Below, one piece after another: positions 1 through 11,841 of a DNA stretch of 64,000 nucleotides (its first letter is position 1; the number at the start of each line of letters is the position of its first letter). A program made the position numbers and the translations under genes. Source of the DNA: Gerris lacustris (lineage: Eukaryota > Arthropoda > Insecta > Hemiptera > Gerridae). The notes beneath the pieces are model-generated. The model was not told the origin of the DNA, ran no database searches, and saw only the letters and a program-made list of their open reading frames with translations. The DNA is taken from positions 158,688,010 to 158,752,009 of the forward strand of contig OX578276.1 in NCBI GenBank assembly GCA_951217055.1, in the 5' to 3' direction.

Positions 1-1689
1 ACTGGATGTAAAACAATTTGAAGAGAAAACTATATCAGAAATAATCGGTAAAAATGGATCGACAAAAAAAGCAATGAAAGAAAATTCTGGGAGCAAAAAA
101 AACTGGATATTAAAATTACAAAAGGAGAACAACGCCTTAACTAATAACAGAGATGAAATAATAAATCAGGCAACCACATACTATGAACAACTTTACAATA
201 GTGGCGGGGAAACAAAAAAGTACATAATAGACCCAGATGAAACCTATGATATACCCCAGATAGAAGGGCAAGGCACTAGGAGATGACGGGTTACAGAATG
301 AACTAATTCAGCTTGCAGGGGAAGCATTAATAAACCCTTTATGTCAACTGTTTAATAAGATCCTAAATAGTGGTGAAATCCCAGAAGAATGGGAGACAAG
401 TCAAATTATTTTACTTTACAAGAAAGGTAATAAGGAAAACATAAACAATTACAGACCCATCAGCCTTACACCTGCTATATACAAAATCTTCACAAAAATA
501 TTGCAAAAAAGAATAATAAATCGCATTTACGAGAACCACTCGCTTATCCAAGCAGGGTTTAGACCAGGATTTTCTACAATAGACCACCTTCAAACTTTGG
601 GACAACTTATAGAAAAAAGTAGAGAATATAGTATAAAGCTATATATTTGCTTCATAGATTTCTACAAAGCATTTGACTCCGTTGAGCATAACGACATCTG
701 GCTGTCACTTAAAGAGATGGGAATCAGTAGCACATATGTAAGAGTCATTCAACAAATATATGCAAACTCTAAAGCATATATTGCATTAGAGAATAATGGA
801 CAGAAATTCAAAGTAAATAGAGGAATGAGGCAAGGCTGCCCTCTCTCCCCAATTTTATTTAATTGTGTATTAGAGTCAGTGTTCAAACATCTAGATTGGG
901 GAAAAAAAGGTTTGAACATACAAGGGACTTTCCTCAACAATCTTAGGTTCGCAGACGACATAGTAGTTTTTGCAGAAAATCCTCACCAACTAGAAGAAAT
1001 GGTCAACGACTTAAGTACTCAGTGTCAGAGGGTCGGACTGAGCATTAATTGGAAAAAACTAAAGTACTCACAAACTCATTGAAACCCATAATTAAGTGTG
1101 GAGATACAATAATTGCTTATGAAGATGAATACATATATTTAGGACAACGTATATCCCTTACTAATAACTGTAGTCAAGGAGAAATAAACAGGAGGATAAA
1201 AATAGGATGGAAAAAGTATTGGTCTCTTAAAAAAGTTTTTAAAGGGAATCTGTCAATTGATATCAAAATTAAAGTGCTAGAAAGCTGTGTGTTCCCTTCA
1301 TTGCTATACGGACGCCAAACTTGGAAGCTCACAGCTCAACAAAGCAAAAAGCTTAACACATCTCAAATGAGCATGCTCAGGAGCATATATAGCATTAAAA
1401 AAATACAACAATAAAAAACCAGGATATTATGAAAAAACACCGAACGAAAAACCTGCAGACTCAAGCACACCAACTTAAATGGAACTGGGCCGGACATGTG
1501 GCCAGACTGCCTACAGACAGATGGGCTAAAATCTCAACAGACTGGACACCTTTGAACTATTCAAGAAGGAGAGGAAGACCTAGGAGGAGATGGAGGGATG
1601 AAATAGTGGAGAAACTAGGCATTTTGTGGCAAAGAACAGCACAGGATAGGAATTGCTGGAACAAAGTTATCCAAAATATATATAATTAG
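1..1689 (+). pseudogene. RTE-like non-LTR retrotransposon, 3' part, decayed
   Basis: Reverse transcriptase pieces lie in several frames. The best stretch, 501-1082, shows the RT palm motifs in order: FIDFYKAFDSV, RGMRQGCPLSP and LRFADDIVVFAE (the FADD catalytic box). It continues in another frame at 1049-1414 (thumb region with LLYGRQTW) and 1429-1689, which has the Arg-rich RRRGRPRRRWRDE tail typical of RTE-type 3' ends. Frame changes near 290, 1060 and 1415 and a missing 5' part (it runs off the left edge) show that it is dead. The RTE assignment rests on motif style; a neighbouring non-LTR clade is possible. Confidence 0.8.
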
Positions 1690-1697
1690 AAGAGGAA

Positions 1698-1970
1698 TTG
1701 ATGAACTGCTTTTTTATTTTTGTTATTTATAATTTACTGTTTATAATTTTCTTGCCACAAAACTTCGCGGGCGGAGGTTTTTTCTTCGCAAGAAGTGTCA
1801 ATGGAGCTATTTTCATTTTCATTTTCATTTTCAGATTAAATTCGTTATACATAATAGAAAGAAAAACAAGTAAGGCGCGCTTCACGTAATTACGTGGGGC
1901 GATAATCGCCGGTTTCTGTACATTAAAGTTAAAATTATTAAGTGTAATATAATTACACTAATTTTAATAG
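1698..1970. other. AT-rich spacer
   Basis: Downstream of the RTE-like tail. It holds a short tandem of attttc near 1811-1832 and no coding signal that I can support. Confidence 0.5.
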
Positions 1971-2310
1971 TAATATTCTTTTTCTACTCTTCAAGACTAA
2001 ATTGATGTATAACATGTTATGGTAACTGAAACAATGTTTAGTCACCCGCCATCTTAAAACTTTTAAGTGTAAACTTTTAATAATTACATATTCTTTTTAT
2101 ACACTTCAAGACCATTAAGTTGATGTATAACATGTTATGGTGACTAAAACTTGTTTTTATTCACCCACCATATTGGCCGCCATCTTGACAATATTATGTG
2201 TGAAATTTTAATAGTTGCATATTCTTTTTCTTCATTTCAAGACCTTTAAATTGATATTTAACATGTCATGGTGACTAAAAACTTGTTTTTATTCTTAATT
2301 ATTAAACTGT
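1971..2310 (+). repeat. Three diverged tandem units of about 125 bp
   Basis: Each unit carries a variant of attctttttc, then ttcaagac, then ttgatgtataacatgttatg, then gtgactaaaac, ending near a gccatctt block. Units start near 1971, 2088 and 2218. They differ by many substitutions and small indels, so this is an old array. Confidence 0.6.
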
Positions 2311-2439
2311 CTTTGCACAACATCTTAAAAATCTATTTTCTCCACATCCCGATATAATTGACCTTGATCATGTAAACCTTATAATTAAAGACCTCTTGAA
2401 TCCATTACAATTATCCCCACCTCTTAAAGCCTTTAATCC

Positions 2440-3530
2440 CTTTCCTTTATGCTATTAAGCAACTTCCTCCACGAAAATCTCCCGGTTACGACCTCATTAC
2501 CTCCGAAATCCTTAAACACCTTCCAAGGAAAGGTATCCTATTTCTCACCTACATATTCAACTCCGTCCTTAGAAATCCACTTCCCAACTCAATGGAAATT
2601 CGCCACCATTATTGTGTTCCCTAAACCTTCAAAACTGTGTGTGCTGGAGTACCTCAGGGCAGTATCCTAGGACCTCTTTTGTGTTCCTTTTTTACTCTCG
2701 ACATCCCTCAACATCCTTCCTCGGTCCTTGCCACCTTTGCAGATGACAAGGCTATCCTATCTGTCCACGAAAACCCACAAACCGCCACAATAACACCCAA
2801 AGCCACCTTCTCCTTCTGGAACCTTGGTTAAGGAAATGGAGGATACGAATTAACGAACAGAAAAGTGTTCGTGTCATTTCTACTCTTCGTCATAGCACCT
2901 GTCCTCCAGTCATTCTTAACTAAGTTCTTATTCCTCAATCCAACACAGTCCGTTACCTTGGCCTCAATCTCGATAGACGACTCACTAGGCAACATCATAC
3001 AAAAACTAAACGTACGGACATTACAAGACGATACAAGTGGCTGCTTCGTCATCTGGATCGAAGGTTCAGTCTTATTTTGAATAACAAACTTCGAATTTAC
3101 AATGTAATCTTAAAACCAGCTTGGACCTACGGTCTAGATTCTAGACCGTAGGTCCAAGCTGGTTTTAAGATTACATTATAAATTCGAAGTTTGTTATTCA
3201 AAATAAGACTGAACTTCTAGACTCTAGAAGTATGGGATAGTACCAAGCCGTCCAACATCCGTCGAATCCAAACACTACAATCCAAGATCCTTAGAAAAAT
3301 CACAGACGCCCCGTGCTACGTCTCTAACCTCAATCTACACAACGATCTCAATATTTTTTTGTCCGAGACCTATCAGTATCCCGGTATCATACATTCCACG
3401 AATCTTTATCCAATCACCCAAATCCTCTAGTAGAACCCCTTGCATCCCATATTATCCCTGTTAACTCACCCAGCCGCCTGAAAAGGCAGTGGCCTAGAGA
3501 TTTACTCATTTCATAAGGTTTATTGTCAAT
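2440..3530 (+). pseudogene. Jockey-like RT remnant
   Basis: This is a decayed relative of the intact element at 49.4-53.9 kb. Translated pieces match its RT: a PPRKSPGYDLIT-like block near 2470, GVPQGSILGPLL at 2643-2680 and ATFADDKAILS near 2731-2765. After 3215 the thumb (TLQSKILRKITDAP) follows, and the stop context KRQWPRDLL comes near 3485. Frames change several times, an RT segment is deleted between about 2620 and 2640, and a hairpin duplication interrupts it at 3064-3214. The tail to about 3755 ends in a purine-rich aagaagaagaag tract. Confidence 0.8.
3064..3214. repeat. Near-perfect palindrome with 75-bp arms
   Basis: Arms 3064-3138 and 3140-3214 are reverse complements apart from about one mismatch, around a single central base. 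The centre reads GGTCTAGA t TCTAGACC. The left arm is Jockey-like RT coding sequence, so this is an inverted duplication of element sequence with no loop. Confidence 0.9.
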
Positions 3531-3539
3531 CACCATTTA

Positions 3540-4318
3540 TTATGGCTATTATCAAATACTTATTATCTTATTTATTTATTTACTTTCAATAATTATAATT
3601 AACCGATTGTAAGCGAACACGGCCGAAAGGAATAGTCACTGGATTATTATCTTTCTCATGTAATACTCTGTCAACAAAACAATTATCTTTAACACTTATA
3701 ACATATACAATTATGTAGTTGTATTAATCAATAAAGATAAAAAAAGAAGAAGAAGCTCTAAATTTGGGGTCGCTACTCTCCAATAACAGAATAAAAATTT
3801 AAAAAACTATTTATCATTTCCCGAAAATATATCCTACTAATTTGATTAAAATGCTAAAATTTGGTACATTTAAATTTCAAATACATATTTGGTACATTCA
3901 AATTTCACTAAAGATGGAGAAACTATGTACATGAGAAAGTTTATTACGAGATAAAACTCTTAATAAACTTAACGGACCCCCCCCCCCCCCTCCCTACAAT
4001 CTGTATTTAATCATGAAATGTGGCTTCAATTATCCGTTTGAAATGTGTACAAAGTGTTCTCTGGGTGGTTGTTTTTGTTGCGAGATTCTCACGTACACTT
4101 GTTAGTTAAGAGTAATCAAGCAGTAGGTATCTGTTTCTTTTCATTAGTTGTAATCTGCTCGGCTCGCTGGTGTATCTGTGCTTCTGTTTGTCTTACGCTA
4201 GCTTTTTAATCACTTAAGGCTATATTGATCCAGAGAAGTAATTATCAAACGCTAGCTGTTACCTCTCTCTCTTAAATCTAACACACATACACACATAATA
4301 TAATATATATACTACCTG
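3540..4318. other. Non-coding, AT-rich
   Basis: It contains a C-homopolymer run at about 3976-3990 and short microsatellite-like tracts near 4280-4310 (acacac, tatata). No gene or known RNA is supported. Confidence 0.5.
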
Positions 4319-4404
4319 GTTACCCGTGCTTCGCTACGGAGTGTTATTTTAATTTGATAAGTTTATAAACGACCATCAAGAAACATTTAATACCGCATTG
4401 ACGC
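4319..4404 (+). repeat. Dispersed repeat headed by CCCGTGCTTCGCTACGG
   Basis: The head taccCGTGCTTCGCTACGGaGTG, followed by a gataagtttataaacgaccatc-type block, recurs at 62,787-62,880 (+) and inverted at 61,640-61,895. Shared ends in three places mark a mobile family whose class I cannot name. The segment runs into a tandem array at 4405. Confidence 0.6.
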
Positions 4405-4754
4405 ATTCGCGCTCGTGACTCGCCTCGTGGTTCGCCAGCACTAGTGAGGCCTATTGGTCCGTCCACACGTCCCCACAACGCAAGTGACCGTTTATACATT
4501 CGCCCTCGTGACTCGCCTCGTGGTTCGCCAGCACTAGTGAGGCCTATTGGTCCACACGTCCCCACAACGCAAGTGACCGTTTATACATTCGCCCTCGTGA
4601 CTCGCCTCGTGGTTCGCCAGCACTAGTGAGGCCTATTGGTCCGTCCACACGTCCCCACTTCGCAAGTGACCGTTTATACATTCGCCCTCGTGACTCGCCT
4701 CGTGGTTCGCCAGCACTAGTGAGGCCTATTGGTCCACACGTCCCCACAACGCAA
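4405..4754. repeat. Four tandem units with alternating 93/89-bp lengths
   Basis: Units start at 4405, 4498, 4587 and 4680. Each has attcgccctcgtgactcgc, a ttcgccagcactagtgagg block and a tattggtcc block. Odd units carry an extra gtcc (ggtccgtccacacg against ggtccacacg), so the true period is a 182-bp dimer. The long frames through it on both strands are low-complexity artefacts. Confidence 0.85.
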
Positions 4755-5637
4755 TAGCTTGGCAATAGGAGTATGAAAAAAAAAAAAAAAAAACCGGTGG
4801 AGAGCGGGCATCGGCCATGTCTCACCAATTATGGTGGACAATGTGATTTTCATGATCCTGAGTACAGAATTAATTAGTAGACCGAAAATCAAGCTGATGT
4901 TAGTTTGTCCCTTGACAGGTGACCACGTTGACTTGTAGTAATATTTGAATAACTAAGTGTAACACTAACCTATCAAGTGTGAAAATAACATTGACTTGAT
5001 TTTCGGTCTACTAACTAATTCTGTACTCAGGATCATGAAAATCACATTGTCCACCATAACTGGTGAGACATGGCCGATGCCCGCTCTCCACCGGTTTTTT
5101 TTTTTCGCTCTCCACTCCAGGTTTGTTTTTTTCAAACGCCTATTGCCAAACTATGTCCCGCAGACGTACTTAGCCGACCACGACATATTCCTAAAAAGCG
5201 TTAAAAGATTGACTTGTATACAAAATTCTAGCTTGATGTTAGTCAGACACTTTTTTGCACGCTATCTCCTGGACTATAATAATTAGATCGCTTTTATTAG
5301 ATATTTTAAATCATACTCCATTTCAGGGGTGCCCATCCCCCCAAGGCTCATGACGCAAATTCCCTCCAAAACTGAGTAAAACGTAATTCCCTCCCGGTAA
5401 TTTTTGTAACTTTGCTCATTCAAATAAAGATTTTATGCCTCTTTGAGTCTTAAAATCCAGATAAATTTTTAGCTTTGTTTCGAGAGTAATTTTAACATTT
5501 TGTAAAACTTTACTTACTTTGGAAAGTTTATTAGTTAATTGTTTTGCACTTTGTTTATTCAGGACTGAAAAAGGAAGAAACAAAACCTGTTAGTTTCTTT
5601 CTGTATTAGCAACTAGAACAGTTTAAATATATTTATT

Positions 5638-5970
5638 ACATATTACTTTGCTTTGTAAGTTTCATCGGACATTTCCGTTTCCCCAATTTTGAACTACTTC
5701 CCGTGATTCAATCTTCCCCAAATTTTGCACATAGAAACAACTATGGTGAAGAATACAGAAACCAAAAAAAAAAAAAAAAAAAAATGGCGTCAAATTTATT
5801 TGCTTTTTAAGTTTCATCGCACACCTATTACCCCAATTTTGAACAATTACCGTCATTCAATCTTCCCCAAATTTTGCACATAGATAAAACTAAGGTGAAT
5901 AATACAGAAACAAAAAAAAGTGAAAATAAGACCAGTTTTGAAAAATGGCATTTTTATATTAATTATTTTT
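5638..5970 (+). mobile_element. Short mobile module with two 165-bp internal tandem units
   Basis: It begins acatattactttgctttgt and ends in a ttaattatttttatttattt tail. Inside are two tandem units (caattttgaac, ttcaatcttccccaaatttt and gcacataga blocks) separated by a poly-A run. The right arm of the surrounding fold-back lacks it exactly (near 7245-7255) and so acts as an empty site. ATTTATT flanks it on both sides (5631-5637 and 5971-5977), consistent with a target duplication. A reverse-oriented copy with the same ends and three units lies at about 54,066-54,621. Confidence 0.7.
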
Positions 5971-6431
5971 ATTTATTTAATATACTTTATATTCCTCCAA
6001 GGAAATATACAGTTAATTTCTATATGCTGTATAACTATATGCTGTAGTTAGAGTTTTACATTACTCATATTAAAACAAATGTAAAGTGATAGTAAAAAGA
6101 CACAGTTTAGAACAGAAAACTTTTATTGTTAATACTCTATCTTCAGATACTTGCAGACTTCTTGTTACGTTCCCAAAAACGTCAATTATATTACTGTTAT
6201 TGATTTTTAGCAAAATATAATTTTTATTGACGAAAGAATCATCGTATTAGAAAGCCATGAATCACTCATACTATGAACGCAGACGGATCTTTATTATTTA
6301 CCTTTCTGCAGAGCAACCAGTAACGGGCAGAGATAATTTTTTGTACATTTCATTCAAATTTGGAAATCCAAGAGAACTGTGACAGGTACCTGTAGAGCTT
6401 TATCCATTCCCACTGTCTTGAGTGTCACTTT

Positions 6432-6832
6432 CTACATCATCTGCACTTCTTCTTCGGCATCATCACGTTCTTTACTTACTTCATCAGTCTCGAATTCCCT
6501 AATGTTGGTTTTTTTTAATGTTGGTAATAGATAATCAACGGAAGTTTTCTTTAGTAAAGAAGCATATAGTTGACTGAAGTGGTTAAGTTCCTCACTCACT
6601 CGATCGTAGTCAAGTGCATAATGTTCACGCAATTCCTTTACATCTTTTGATCAGCAACTTGCAAGTTTATCACTCGGTTGTGGCTGAAGCAAGCCATTTG
6701 TTTATCCATTGCTAGTGAGTGATCAGAGAAACGCTCTTTCATCTGAGAGTGCAGAGAGTCAATAACTTTGTAAAACACTTCAACCTTTAGCCTTCTTTTG
6801 ACATCTAAAGTTACCTTGTTCACTGAAAACAC
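6432..6832 (-). pseudogene. hAT-like (TTF/ZMYM-type) transposase fragment
   Basis: Two adjacent minus-strand frames (6638-6832 and 6432-6632) read as one decayed piece. The first has KVIDSLHSQMKERF, the second LDYDRVSEELNHFSQLY. An 'ild.l..el..RF' block followed by a helical region is usual in the middle of hAT transposases annotated as ZMYM1-like. Neither catalytic ends nor zinc fingers are present. It sits at the centre of the fold-back. Confidence 0.5.
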
Positions 6833-8205
6833 TCAAACAACTTATACATGTATCAACAGACTATTACTATTGGTGGTGCGAGAAGAATGAAATTACTTAA
6901 TTATGGTACAATAAATGTGTAATATAGCACCTCAGTATTCTATATAGAGTGATTCATGGCTTTCTAATACGATGATTCTTTCTTCAATAAAAAATTATAT
7001 TTTGCTAAAAATCAATAACAGTAATATAATTGACGTTTTTGGGAACGTAACAAGAAGTCGGTAAGCATCTGAAGATAGAGTATTATCAATAAAAGTTTTC
7101 TGTTCTAAACTGTGTCTTTTTACTATAACTTTACATTTGTTTTAGTATGAGTAATGTAAAACTCTAACTACAGCATATAGTTATACAGCATATAGAAATT
7201 AACTGTATATTTCCTTGGAGGAATATAAAGTATATTAAATAAATAAATATGTTTAAACTGTTCTAGTTGCTAATACAGAAAGAAACTAACAGGTTTTGTT
7301 TCTTCCTTTTTCAGTCCTTAATAAACAAAGTGCAAAACAATTAACTAATAAACTTTCCAAAGTAAGTAAAGTTTTACAAAATGTTAAAATTACTCTCGAA
7401 ACAAAGCTAAAAATTTATCTGGATTTTAAGACTCAAAGAGGCATACAATCGTTATTTGAATGAGCAAAGTTACAAAAATTACCGGGAGGGAATTACGTTT
7501 TACTCAGTTTTGGGGGGAATTTGCGTCATGAGCCTTGGGGGGATGGGCACCCCTGAAATGGAGTATGCTTTAAAATATCTAATAAAAGGGATCTAATTAT
7601 TATAGTCGAGGAGATAGCTTGCAAAAAAGTGTCTGACTAACATCAAGCTAGAATTTTGTATACAAGTCAATCTTTTAGCGCTTTTTAGGAATATGTGGTC
7701 GGCTAAGTACGTCTGCGGGACATAATTTGGGAATAGGCGTTTGAAAAAAACAAACCTGGAGTGGAGAGCGACCATGTCTCACCAGTTATGGTGGACAATG
7801 TGATTTTCATGATCCTGAGTACAGAATTAGTTAGTAGACCGAAAATCAAGTCAATGTTATTTTCACACTTGATAGGTTAGTGTTACACTTAGTTATTCAA
7901 ATATTACTAAAAATCAACGTGGTCACCTGTCAAGGGACAAACTAATATCAACTTGATTTTCGGTCTACTAACTAATTCTGTACTCAGGATCATGAAAATC
8001 ACATTGTCCACCATAATTGGTGAGACATGGCCGCTCTCCACCGGTTTGTTTTTTCAAACGCCTATTGCCAAGCTATGTCCTGCAGACGAACTTAGCCGAC
8101 CATATATTTTTAAAAGGCACTAAAAGATTGACATGTATACAAAATTCTAGCTTGATGTTTTTCAGACACTTTTTTTCACGCTATCTCCTGGACTATTATT
8201 AATTT

Positions 8206-10234
8206 CGTAAGAGATAAATTAGTTATTTAAGATAAGTCTTTCTGTTGGTTCATAATAATTAAAGAGTACTAGATAGTAAAGACAATGCAATTTACAAATT
8301 ATTGTTATAAGTAATCTCTTCCCTATTATCTTGTTAAACGAAATATGTATAAGTAAAGGGTAGAGTAAAGAGGGTTAAAAGAATAAGTGTTTAAAGTTGT
8401 AGAGGAGTGTGGTAGACTGTAGAGCGGACCCGATCATTCCCGAGTGAGATTCGACTTTCTTCGACGAGTTTCTTTTTGGGTCCCTAACGTCTAGTGCGCC
8501 GTGCACTCCACACCTCTTGAAACGGCCCATAAAACTATCAACTTGAACCTCAGACAGTGTGAAACTAATGGTAGAAATCCTAGCGCTATTCTGGCCAAAT
8601 AGACAGATACTGGAAGACTTATCCGGAGTTGTCGGAATTTCCAATTTCCGAATGATAACGGTGCACGATTACCTTCAACTGTACTTTAAAAGAAAAGAGA
8701 TTCACAAGTTTTTGCCTTTTGTGCTCCGACAATACACCAATAATGAGCCAACATCTACTGGAATGTATTCTCTTCTCTGTGAAGTACATTTTAAAACAAG
8801 ATAGTCAGACATGAAGGAACTGCCTTCACTCATTGGACTACACACCCAAAAAATGGCTCAAAGCCAAATTACATATAATCAGTATTGAAAAAATTAATGT
8901 AATAAACATGCATGTCAAACAAAAAACAACGAAAAAGAAAAATATTATCGCTACAGTAACGTTACCTCGAAAACAACATGTTTCCCGAAGAAACGACGAA
9001 TCTGGTATTAATGCAATACCCTTGAAATTTTGCTTTCAAGCTTACCAAAGTTTAAGTAAGCATTGTGATCATTTTTAGTCTCGTGTCGGTCTGTCGGTTT
9101 GTCGTTCAACATATTTGCCAATCACCATAACTTAAAAAACAAAATTAAAAAAAAACCGAAATTTAGATAGTAGGTCATAATAAGCCCACTGTTGATTCTA
9201 TATTAATTTCAACATTATTTTTTGCTTCCGAGCTTAGCGAAAGGTAACTAGGTAGCTATATATTCGTTCTAAAGAGCAAAATATATTTAGGTCTCCGATT
9301 TCAATAATTCCAAGACAGAAATCCGTTTCCGACATCAGGCAACATTTTTGGTTCCCTGTCTGTCTGTCGGTTAATCGCTTAATTTTTGCGGACCAACACA
9401 TCTTAAAAACTACTCGTCCGATTTTATTGAAATTTGGGTGGTAGGTCATAATTAGCCCATTGTTGGTCCCATATAAGTTTCAACTTTCTGCTCCCATTTG
9501 TTTCACTTATACATGCGATCTAACATACATTTATTTACACCTATATTTTCAAAAGTAGTAATCTGATTTTTATGAAGTTTTGATGGTTTGTCTGAAAGTA
9601 GCCCGCAGATAGCCCCAGATTAATTTAACCGTCTGCGCTCTTTAAATTTTGCTAAATTGAGACTTTAATACATGTAAAAAATCAAAACAATTTTGACTTA
9701 TTTGAAAAAATGGGGGGGGGATGAAATAAACTGGATAATAATGGGTTTTAAAAGCATGAAATCATTAAATTTTACGAAATAAGAAGCGAGGAAGCTATGT
9801 GCCCCACTAATGGGCTGTATCTTGTGGGCTATTTATCTTTTTAATACATAAATTATAAATGTTTAAATTGATATCTCATTCTTTTTCGGAAGGTGAATTA
9901 CTTGATGGGTTTCCCCTTAATTTTAAAGGAGGATTAAAGCCCTACCTGGAAATACTGATTGAAAAGGATTAAAGTTGAGGTGTGTTATTGTGGACTGTGA
10001 ACAATAGTACGAAGTGAATTTAATTTGGAATGTTTTATCCGGCTTAAGTAGGCAGAGAGCACAAAGATGAGTTCGTCTGGAAGGTAAGACTTAATGCTAG
10101 GACTTACCTGGAATCTACCCGTTTTGGGTTTAGTACAGTTGATGAAAGATGCCGAGTTAAGAAGGCACGACGAAGTACCAAAGTAACTTGAAACTAAAAT
10201 AATTGAAGCGAGCTTCATACATTCAGCAAAATAT
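8206..10234. other. No recognisable gene; old dispersed repeats
   Basis: Short open frames here look like chance: AT-biased composition and no motif. Two stretches (about 9085-9200 and 9350-9500) share ctgtctgtcgg plus a taggtcataattagccca block and are two copies of one repeat; a related stretch lies near 12,040-12,210. A G-run repeat lies at 9600-9830. Confidence 0.5.
9600..9830. repeat. G-run dispersed repeat, copy 1
   Basis: The block ttaaattttgctaaattg, then aatcaaaacaattttgact, then a G run, then aaaagcatgaaatcat and gaggaagctatgtgcc recurs at 14,140-14,320. A shorter relative with a very long G run lies at 10,920-11,060. No coding content. Confidence 0.6.
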
Positions 10235-10440
10235 ACATCCTGTCTGTCTGTGTGTAACGTTTACGTGTCCGACTATAACTTGAGTAAAATTGACCGATTT
10301 AGTTGAAATTTGGTATACACATTCCTTTTACTAATACTCAGGCTAAGTTCGTTGGACAGCGGGATTCGTCCAAGAGTTCGCGCGCAATGCTCGCGTAAAC
10401 GTGAGCTTCAAATTTAAAATTGGAATTTCAGGACGGGGAA
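10235..10440 (+). repeat. Dispersed 'cttgagtaaaa' repeat, copy 1
   Basis: It shares an ordered set of blocks with 47,990-48,260, 59,603-59,880 and 62,395-62,640: tataacttgagtaaaa, cgatttagttgaaa, gttcgttggacaacg-like and ctcgcgtaaacgt. This copy lacks the upstream cccgggagt block. Confidence 0.7.
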
Positions 10441-10619
10441 AGATTCTATTCACTTGAATGAGAAAAAGAAAGAACTGATTAAAACAAATTTATGATAAGA
10501 AATGATAAGGTTTATAACTTTTAACCTTTTTTTTTTAAATAGTTCTTTCTTTTCTCACTCACTTAAAGCTTGATTAATTATTAATATCTAGAATTAATTA
10601 TTAATATGTAATCCCATAT

Positions 10620-10870
10620 TAAGTAGATCTCTGGGCCACTGCCTCTTCTGGTGGAGAGGTGGGTTTTCAGGGATGGATTGGGATGAAAGGAGTTCCACTA
10701 AAGGATTAGGGATATTGAATAAGGTATGATTAAAATATAGATAGGCCACGGACAAAAGGAACATTGGGATGATTGAGTGGGGTGAGGTTAGATATACATA
10801 TAATAGTGTTAGGTTGGATATATCTATAGTAGTCTATGGGATTTGGAAGAGTTAGTGAAGTGCTACTCCA
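10620..10870 (-). pseudogene. Jockey-like 3' fragment
   Basis: On the minus strand it resembles the extreme 3' coding end of the intact element at 49.6 kb; both share ggccactgcctcttc and the following ggattttcagg-type block. It is short and interrupted, so only a 5'-truncated relic. Confidence 0.55.
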
Positions 10871-11639
10871 AACCGCCTCTTCAGATTGTAAAATACAAAG
10901 GCGATTTTGACTTAAAATTAATAGGTTGTCAAAAGTAGCCCACAGATGGGCCTATATTATTTTTAAGCGTCGCAAATTTAATGTAAGAGAGGGGGGGGGG
11001 GGGGGGCAAAATAGAAAAACAGGAAGAAAATGGTTTTTAATTAAAAATTAGAAATATTACTATTTTTGATCCGATTTCAACTGTTTATAAATAAAAATGT
11101 TTATTGTTTAAGATTAAAATGGACGCTCAGCTCAATATTGCAAGCAGACAACTGCATTGCACACCTACTTATGCATGATACTGATATTGATATTGGTGCG
11201 GAATCTTTAATAAAGCGTGGAATCTGGTGGCTTTGTCGTCAAAGCTATTATTAGTTTGAACCTCCCAAACTCTGTTAATTAGGCTCAAGATTTACCCTTG
11301 ATTTTCTAAGTATTTTAATCAAGTCAAAGTTCGTTAGAATATGCAGTCAAATATTATCCCTTACAACACGTAAATAAGTTTTCTTAAAATTACCGCTTAG
11401 TCACAGGTGGTGTCTTAATTACCGCTTACGCACTGATGACATGAAAGGTTGAAAGCGCTTTAAAGCGCAATAAAATATTCACTCAGAGAATTGTGGTGTG
11501 TTCGCTAACTATGGTACTGAATCTGCGCCAATTTTCGGCAATTTATACACAAAATTTAAATTGAAGGAAATAAGCCACTAGTCAAGCCAGAGGGCAGCGC
11601 TCTTCCTCCATACTAAACATTTTTATTAACCAAGTTGTA

Positions 11640-11841
11640 AATTAATTTAAATATTTTATAGGAAAGATGTTGTGTGGCCGTGTCTAGTCTGACTGCGGGT
11701 GTTTCGAGAAAGGCAAAGTGTTTTCTTTAAAAATGTAGTTTGGCATTTTTCTACTTGGTCGTGGTTTAGGGGAGCCCAAACCGCAGAACAATAGAGAACG
11801 GAATTTAGTACCAGCTTGAAACTTATTGTTGGGACCAACAA
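11640..11841 (-). pseudogene. Non-LTR RT thumb-region fragment
   Basis: One 61-codon frame reads LVLNSVLYCSAVWAP followed by QVEKCQTTFLKKTLCL. This matches the block after the RT catalytic core of I/Loa/R1-like elements ('SvllYg.evW..... e.vq..Flk..L'). Nothing flanking extends it. Confidence 0.5.

Larger units (their letters stand above)
4755..8205. repeat. Compound fold-back repeat
   Basis: The left arm (about 5140-6270) and right arm (about 6945-7740) are inverted copies; for example the mid-arm block tttacttactttggaaag near 5510 recurs inverted near 7360. Each end is capped by its own palindrome, 4755-5150 and about 7740-8080, built around ttttcggtctactaactaat and its complement. The centre (about 6271-6944) holds a hAT-like transposase fragment. 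The left arm is longer because of an inserted module at 5638-5970. No target-site duplication was identified. Confidence 0.75.

Noticed and set aside
4344..4828. Several open frames on both strands over the 4.4-4.75 kb array
   Set aside because: They are the tandem repeat read in different frames (GEPRGESRGRM-type repeats on one strand).
8375..9078. Three open frames of 81-89 codons
   Set aside because: No recognisable motif, AT-biased composition, and overlapping on opposite strands.
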